Shown here: one piece after another, positions 7,717 through 10,841 of the stretch | Numbering within the stretch: position 1 is the first letter of the stretch | Layout of the letters: the number at the start of each line of letters is the position of its first letter | Source of the DNA: Clostridia bacterium | Lineage (GTDB): Bacteria; Bacillota; Clostridia; Christensenellales; CAG-314 | DNA length: 10,841 nt | Assembly: GCA_017407305.1 (NCBI GenBank) | Contig: JAFQWS010000045.1 | Span: 1-10,841, forward strand | Reading direction: 5' to 3' | Translations under genes and position numbers: made by a program | The notes under the pieces: model-generated | What the model saw: the letters and a program-made list of their open reading frames with translations, nothing else | Told to the model about the DNA's origin: nothing | Database searches by the model: none

Positions 7717-7733
7717 TAACTTACAAAAAGTTA
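7717..7733 (+). promoter_or_regulatory. Small hairpin before the tuf ribosome binding site
   Basis: TAACTT (7717-7722) pairs with AAGTTA (7728-7733) around ACAAA. It ends 3 bases before the tuf Shine-Dalgarno AGGAGG (7737-7742) and lies inside the predicted tuf leader. It is weak and AT-rich; a role in mRNA stability or initiation is only a suggestion. Confidence 0.25.
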
Positions 7734-7753
7734 GTTAGGAGGATTAAACAAAC

Positions 7754-8956
7754 ATGGCAAAAGCTAAATTTGACAGATCGAAACCCCACGTCAATATCGG
7801 TACAATCGGTCACGTTGACCACGGCAAGACAACGTTGACAGCCGCAATCACAATGGTTATGGCATTGAGAGGCCACGCCGAAATCATGAAATATGACGAA
7901 ATTGACAAGGCACCCGAAGAAAGAGCAAGAGGTATCACAATCAACACCCGTCACGTAGAATACGAAACCGCAGCGCGTCACTACGCTCACGTCGACTGCC
8001 CTGGCCACGCTGACTATGTCAAGAACCTGATCACCGGTGCTGCTCAGATGGACGGCGCTATCCTCGTTGTTGCTGCTACCGATGGTCCTATGCAGCAGAC
8101 TCGTGAGCACATCCTGCTCGCTCGTCAGGTTGGCGTTCCCGCAATGGTAGTATTCCTTAACAAGTGCGACCTCGTAGACGACGAAGAACTCGTAGAGATC
8201 GTAGAAATGGAAGTTCGTGAACTTCTTTCCGAGTATGACTTCCCCGGCGATGATATTCCCATCGTTAAGGGTTCTGCAAGAGAAGCTCTCCTTTCCGAAA
8301 ACAAGGATCCTTCCGCTCCCGAATACGCTCCTATCGTTGAGCTTATGAACGAAGTTGACGCATATATCCCCACTCCCGACCGTCTTTCCGACCTTCCCTT
8401 CCTTATGCCCGTTGAGGACGTATTCTCCATCACCGGCCGTGGAACGGTTGCTACCGGTAGAGTAGAGCGTGGTACTGTTAAGCTTTCTGACGAAATCGAA
8501 ATCGTTGGTCTCGCTGAAAAGGCAAGAAAGACCGTTGTTACCGGTATCGAAATGTTCCGTAAGCTTCTTGATTCCGCTGAAGCAGGCGATAACATCGGTG
8601 TTCTTCTCCGTGGTATCGCTAAGGACGAGATCGAGCGTGGTCAGGTTCTTGCTAAGCCCGGCACTATCAATCCTCACACCAAGTTCGTAGGCCAGGTTTA
8701 CGTTCTTACCGAAAAAGAAGGCGGCCGTCATAAGCCCTTCTTCTCCAACTATCGTCCTCAGTTCTATTTCAGAACTACCGACGTTACCGGCGTTATCACC
8801 CTTCCCGAAGGCACCGAAATGTGCCGTCCCGGCGACCACGTAGATATGACCGTTGAGCTCATTTCTTCCATCGCTATCGAAAAGGGTCTCCGTTTCGCTA
8901 TCCGCGAAGGCGGCAGAACCGTTGGTTCCGGCGTTGTTGCTGAAATCCTTGCATAA
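7754..8956 (+). CDS. tuf: Elongation factor Tu (mosaic codon usage)
   Basis: GTPase that delivers aminoacyl-tRNA to the ribosomal A site; 400 residues, full length. Motifs: GHVDHGKT (19-26), RGITI (59-63), DCPGH (81-85), NKCD (136-139) and the G5 segment SAREAL (174-179). Domains II and III are complete, ending in VGSGVVAEILA. The ATG at 7754 follows AGGAGG by 11 bases. The reading frame is intact, but the gene changes style inside. Codons 1 to about 75 use TTG for Leu and resemble fusA. From about codon 76 (7979 on) all seven Gln codons are CAG, Leu is CTT/CTC/CTG, Ala is often GCT, and GAG appears, as in the downstream metK. The junction is in the near-invariant HVDCPGHADYVKN region. This is either an assembly chimera or true recombination. 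Residue 114 is Gln where Pro (or Ala) is usual. Confidence 0.93.
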   Translation: MAKAKFDRSKPHVNIGTIGHVDHGKTTLTAAITMVMALRGHAEIMKYDEIDKAPEERARGITINTRHVEYETAARHYAHVDCPGHADYVKNLITGAAQMDGAILVVAATDGPMQQTREHILLARQVGVPAMVVFLNKCDLVDDEELVEIVEMEVRELLSEYDFPGDDIPIVKGSAREALLSENKDPSAPEYAPIVELMNEVDAYIPTPDRLSDLPFLMPVEDVFSITGRGTVATGRVERGTVKLSDEIEIVGLAEKARKTVVTGIEMFRKLLDSAEAGDNIGVLLRGIAKDEIERGQVLAKPGTINPHTKFVGQVYVLTEKEGGRHKPFFSNYRPQFYFRTTDVTGVITLPEGTEMCRPGDHVDMTVELISSIAIEKGLRFAIREGGRTVGSGVVAEILA

Positions 8957-8977
8957 GTTAATATAACTTAATATATT
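8937..8977 (+). promoter_or_regulatory. Possible weak promoter for the FMN riboswitch transcript
   Basis: Two poor candidates exist: TTGCTG (8937-8942) with TATAAC (8962-8967) at 19-base spacing, or TTGCAT (8949-8954) with TATATT (8972-8977) at 17-base spacing. The second would start transcription near 8984, inside the P1 stem, which argues against it. Read-through from tuf is a real alternative source of the ribU transcript. Confidence 0.25.
8954..8970. repeat. Inverted repeat over the tuf stop codon
   Basis: TAAGTTA (8954-8960) and TAACTTA (8964-8970) are exact inverted copies separated by ATA, and the first overlaps the TAA stop. There is no GC-rich stem and no T run, so it is not a convincing terminator. 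No other terminator for tuf is visible before the FMN aptamer starts at 8981. Confidence 0.3.
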
Positions 8978-8980
8978 TAA

Positions 8981-9086
8981 GCTTCGGGGCAGGGTGTAAT
9001 TCCCTACCGGCGGTAAAGTCCGCGAGCCGAAAGGCATGAATGGGTGGAATTCCCATACCGACGGTTAGAGTCCGGATACGAGAGGC
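8981..9086 (+). ncRNA. FMN riboswitch (RFN element)
   Basis: Matches the RFN consensus along its length. GCTTC (8981-8985) and GAGGC (9082-9086) close P1. The conserved CGGGGCAGGGTG, AATTCCCTACCGGCGGT, AGTCCGCGAGCC, GGTGGAATTCCCATACCGAC, GGTTAGAGTCCGGAT and GAGAGGC blocks follow in order. FMN binding to this aptamer class normally stabilises P1 and lets a downstream terminator form. Here two terminators follow and then ribU, a riboflavin transporter gene, a standard target of this class. It begins 24 bases after the tuf stop codon. Confidence 0.95.
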
Positions 9087-9103
9087 AAAAATGCAAAAAT
9101 ATG

Positions 9104-9133
9104 CGCCCCCAGACTTTCTGGGGGCGTTGTTTT
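9104..9133 (+). terminator. Intrinsic terminator 1 of the FMN riboswitch
   Basis: A perfect 10-bp stem CGCCCCCAGA / TCTGGGGGCG (9104-9113 with 9117-9126), loop CTT, followed by TTGTTTTTA. It starts 17 bases after the aptamer and is the natural expression platform. GGGGC in the aptamer (8986-8990) could pair with GCCCC (9105-9109) in the 5' arm as an antiterminator when FMN is absent; that pairing is inference. Confidence 0.9.
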
Positions 9134-9143
9134 TACTTAAAAC

Positions 9144-9178
9144 ACCCCGATATTTTTCTATCGGGGTTTTTCTTTTTT
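9144..9178 (+). terminator. Intrinsic terminator 2 before ribU
   Basis: A perfect 9-bp stem ACCCCGATA / TATCGGGGT (9144-9152 with 9159-9167), loop TTTTTC, followed by a T-rich run through 9178. It lies directly before the ribU Shine-Dalgarno GAGG (9179-9182). It is a second complete terminator only 17 bases after the first. CCCCGA (9145-9150) is complementary to TCGGGG (8984-8989) in the aptamer, so it too could be riboswitch-controlled. Confidence 0.85.
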
Positions 9179-9190
9179 GAGGTTGTTTAC

Positions 9191-9796
9191 ATGAAAAACA
9201 AAAAATACTTACTTTCACTCACTCTTTGCGGAATAATGGCGGCAATATCGGTGGTTTTACAGCTTCCGTTTTTTGAGATCTCTTTGCCCTTTATTATTCC
9301 TGAATTTGTAAAATTAGACCTTTCCGATCTTCCTGCGCTCCTTACAGCCTTTTCCGCAGGTCCTTTGTGGGGCGGGCTTGTCTGCGTGGTTAAAAACACG
9401 GTGCATCTTGCATACGGTTCAACGGGCGGTATCGGAGAATTAGCCAACGCGCTTATGGGCGTGGCTTTTGTTGTCCCTGCAGGGCTTATTTATAAATTTT
9501 TCCACAAAAAACTCGGCGCTTTTTTGGGAGGCGCAGCAGGCGCTCTGGCGGGAGCTGTTATTTCCTTCCCCGTGAATATGTTTATAACCTATCCTTTTTA
9601 TATAGGTCTTTACTTCGGCGGTCAGGCCCAGCCCATGCTGGATATGTATAACGTCATCTTCGGCACAAACTTCGGTCTTGCAGAGGTGTTGCTTGTTTTC
9701 AATCTGCCCTTTACCTTTGTAAAATATATGCTGTCCGTAATCATAGCATTGTTAATATATAAACCGTTATCTCCCATATTTAAAAAGTTCAAATAA
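9191..9796 (+). CDS. ribU: Riboflavin transporter, ECF S component
   Basis: Integral membrane substrate-binding (S) subunit of an energy-coupling factor transporter for riboflavin; 201 residues, normal for RibU. About six hydrophobic segments are visible, the first at about residues 6-24. The family signature is present near residues 37-88: FVKLDLSDLPALL, then SAGPLWGG, VVKNTVHLAYG and GIGELANALMG. The ATPase and T subunits are not in the window; in Clostridia they are usually encoded elsewhere and shared among S components. The ATG at 9191 has GAGG 8 bases upstream and follows the FMN-controlled terminators, so the frame that stays open further upstream in the riboswitch is not coding. Regulation: FMN turns the gene off. 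Codon use (CAG, CTT, GTT, GGC) matches the 3' part of tuf and metK, not fusA. Confidence 0.93.
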   Translation: MKNKKYLLSLTLCGIMAAISVVLQLPFFEISLPFIIPEFVKLDLSDLPALLTAFSAGPLWGGLVCVVKNTVHLAYGSTGGIGELANALMGVAFVVPAGLIYKFFHKKLGAFLGGAAGALAGAVISFPVNMFITYPFYIGLYFGGQAQPMLDMYNVIFGTNFGLAEVLLVFNLPFTFVKYMLSVIIALLIYKPLSPIFKKFK

Positions 9797-9799
9797 ACC

Positions 9800-9828
9800 T
9801 TGACAAACCGCGGATTTTATGGTATTAT
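9800..9828 (+). promoter_or_regulatory. Strong sigma-A promoter for the SAM riboswitch-metK transcript
   Basis: A perfect -35 TTGACA (9800-9805), a 17-base spacer and -10 TATTAT (9823-9828, 5 of 6 to consensus). Predicted transcription start is near 9835, about 17 bases before the SAM aptamer. It begins just 4 bases after the ribU stop codon, so metK is its own transcription unit. Confidence 0.85.
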
Positions 9829-9851
9829 ATCTCCGCTAAAAACAAATAACG

Positions 9852-9948
9852 CATCATCAAGAGTGGTGGAGGGAACTGCCCTGCGAAGCCCGACAACCTG
9901 CAGTGACTGCAAGGTGTTAAATCAGTGAAAGAAATTTCGAAGATGAGA
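9852..9948 (+). ncRNA. SAM-I riboswitch (S-box leader)
   Basis: Matches the S-box consensus: TCATC (9854-9858) and GATGA (9942-9946) form P1, AAGAGTGGTGGAGGGA and GAAGCCC form the K-turn-containing P2, then ACAACC, a P3 hairpin TGCAG-TGA-CTGCA (9899-9911), AAGGTGTTAAATC, and a small P4 hairpin GAAA/TTTC (9927-9938). SAM binding stabilises P1. An antiterminator is visible: 9943-9950 can pair with 9972-9979 over 8 positions (one G-U), competing with both P1 and the terminator. It precedes metK, a standard S-box target, so high SAM turns SAM synthesis off. Confidence 0.95.
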
Positions 9949-9964
9949 AGACTGTAAATTTTTC

Positions 9965-9990
9965 AAAACGCCTTCTCGTGAGGCGTTTTT
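9965..9990 (+). terminator. Intrinsic terminator of the SAM-I riboswitch
   Basis: AAAACGCCT (9965-9973) pairs with AGGCGTTTT (9981-9989) around a 7-base loop TCTCGTG and ends in a T run. The left arm and loop hold CTTCTCGT (9972-9979), which is complementary to ATGAGAAG (9943-9950) on the 3' side of P1. This gives the mutually exclusive terminator/antiterminator pair expected for transcriptional SAM-I control. Confidence 0.9.
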
Positions 9991-10037
9991 ATTGTTGTGA
10001 AAAATTTGGGATAAAAAAAGGAAGGAATTAAAAAATT

Positions 10038-10841
10038 ATGGTAAAATATTTTTCCAGCGAATCCGTAACCGAGGGACATCCCGATAAAGTGTGCGACCGC
10101 ATTTCCGATAGCGTGCTTGACGCTATCCTGGCGCAGGATCCCGCTGCCCGCGTAGCTTGCGAGACTGCCTGCACCACAGGTCTTATTCTTGTAATGGGCG
10201 AAATTACCACCACCGCACAGATAGACATTCCCGCCATCGCCCGCAATGCTGTAAGAGAGATCGGCTTTGACAGAGCGAAAATGGGCTTCGATTGCGACAC
10301 CTGCTCGGTGCTCACCGCTTTGGATAAGCAGTCTCCCGATATTGCTATGGGTGTAGACAGATCCCTTGAATCCAAGACCGGGGAAGACGACAGCGAATAC
10401 GATACCGGCGCAGGGGATCAGGGTATGATGTTCGGCTACGCATGCGATGAAACCGAAAATCTGATGCCCCTTCCCATATACCTTGCCCACCGCCTTGCAT
10501 ACCGCCTTACCGAGGTAAGAAAGCAGGGAATTATTAAAGGGCTTTACCCCGACGGAAAGACTCAGGTAACCGTTCAGTACGAGGACGATGTCCCCGTGCG
10601 TGTGGATTCCGTTGTGGTTTCCACCCAGCATTCCGAGGATACCGACCTGGATTTCTTGCGCGTTCTTCTCGAAAAACAGGTTATCCGCGCAATTATCCCC
10701 GAAAATTTGCTTGATGAAAACACCAAAATATACATCAACCCCACGGGACGCTTTGTTGTAGGCGGACCTCACGGGGACAGCGGTCTCACCGGCAGAAAGA
10801 TAATCGTAGATACCTACGGCGGCTACGCACGCCACGGCGGC
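10038..10841 (+). CDS. metK: S-adenosylmethionine synthetase (3'-truncated)
   Basis: Makes S-adenosylmethionine from methionine and ATP. The frame is open from ATG 10038 to the window end without a stop: 268 codons of an expected ~390-400. Diagnostic motifs: EGHPDK (12-17), with the catalytic His14 and Asp16, TGAGDQGMMFGYA (motif I), LPIYLAHRL, STQHSED, and NPTGRFVVGGPHGDSGLTGR followed by KIIVDTYGGYARHGG. The window ends just before the expected GGGAFSGKD phosphate-binding loop. The Shine-Dalgarno is AAGGAAGGA (10018-10026), about 12 bases upstream of the start. The gene stands alone behind its own promoter and SAM-I riboswitch. Codon use (CAG, GCC, ACC, CGC) is clearly richer in G+C than rpoC and fusA and agrees with ribU and the 3' part of tuf. 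Confidence 0.97.
   Translation, partial: MVKYFSSESVTEGHPDKVCDRISDSVLDAILAQDPAARVACETACTTGLILVMGEITTTAQIDIPAIARNAVREIGFDRAKMGFDCDTCSVLTALDKQSPDIAMGVDRSLESKTGEDDSEYDTGAGDQGMMFGYACDETENLMPLPIYLAHRLAYRLTEVRKQGIIKGLYPDGKTQVTVQYEDDVPVRVDSVVVSTQHSEDTDLDFLRVLLEKQVIRAIIPENLLDENTKIYINPTGRFVVGGPHGDSGLTGRKIIVDTYGGYARHGG

Noticed and set aside
7721..9037. Long minus-strand open frame of 438 codons over tuf
   Set aside because: Antisense shadow of tuf with no recognisable protein features; codon bias of the plus strand explains its openness, as for the long minus frames over rpoC and fusA.
9044..9190. In-frame upstream extension of ribU starting at 9044
   Set aside because: It lies inside the FMN aptamer and both terminators; the ATG at 9191 has the Shine-Dalgarno and gives normal RibU length.
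9963..10835. Long minus-strand open frame of 290 codons
   Set aside because: It is the antisense shadow of metK and its riboswitch; the plus frame encodes clear MetK motifs.
2..10841. CRISPR arrays, tRNA or rRNA genes, insertion sequences or phage genes
   Set aside because: I saw no regularly spaced direct repeats, no tRNA-like cloverleaf, no transposase or integrase motifs and no attachment-site repeats.

Overview
The window looks like Bacillota (Clostridia-type) DNA with every gene on the + strand. Evidence: a Firmicutes-type str operon order (rpoC, L7Ae/YbxF-like gene, rpsL, rpsG, fusA, tuf), strong AGGAGG ribosome binding sites, and FMN and SAM-I riboswitches with intrinsic terminators. 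Both ends are cut: rpoC lacks its 5' end and metK lacks its 3' end.

Region 1 (2-7639) holds rpoC, the L7Ae-like gene, rpsL, rpsG and fusA. It encodes the RNA polymerase beta' subunit and core translation proteins, in an AT-rich style dominated by CAA (Gln), TTG (Leu), GAA (Glu) and ACA (Thr). The gaps are not empty: hairpins precede rpsL, a near-perfect inverted repeat flanks rpsL, the rpsL-rpsG gap is long, and a promoter-like site with an overlapping palindrome precedes tuf.

Region 2 is tuf (7754-8956). Its first ~75 codons are in the style of region 1. From about 7975 onward it switches abruptly to CAG for Gln and CTT/CTC/CTG for Leu. The switch lies in one of the most conserved stretches of the gene. 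Either two genomes were joined there in assembly or tuf is a true recombinant. Statements linking the left and right halves should be treated with caution until this is settled.

Region 3 (8957-10841) is a vitamin/cofactor segment. An FMN riboswitch with two tandem terminators controls ribU, the riboflavin-binding S component of an ECF transporter. A strong promoter, a SAM-I riboswitch and a terminator then control metK (SAM synthetase). Both are feedback circuits in which the end product shuts off its own uptake or synthesis gene.

I found no new multi-gene system. The points most worth a second look are the tuf style break, an extra ~170-residue block in RpoC, the inverted repeat around rpsL, Arg at the streptomycin-resistance position 88 of S12, and the tuf-FMN riboswitch junction with tandem terminators.
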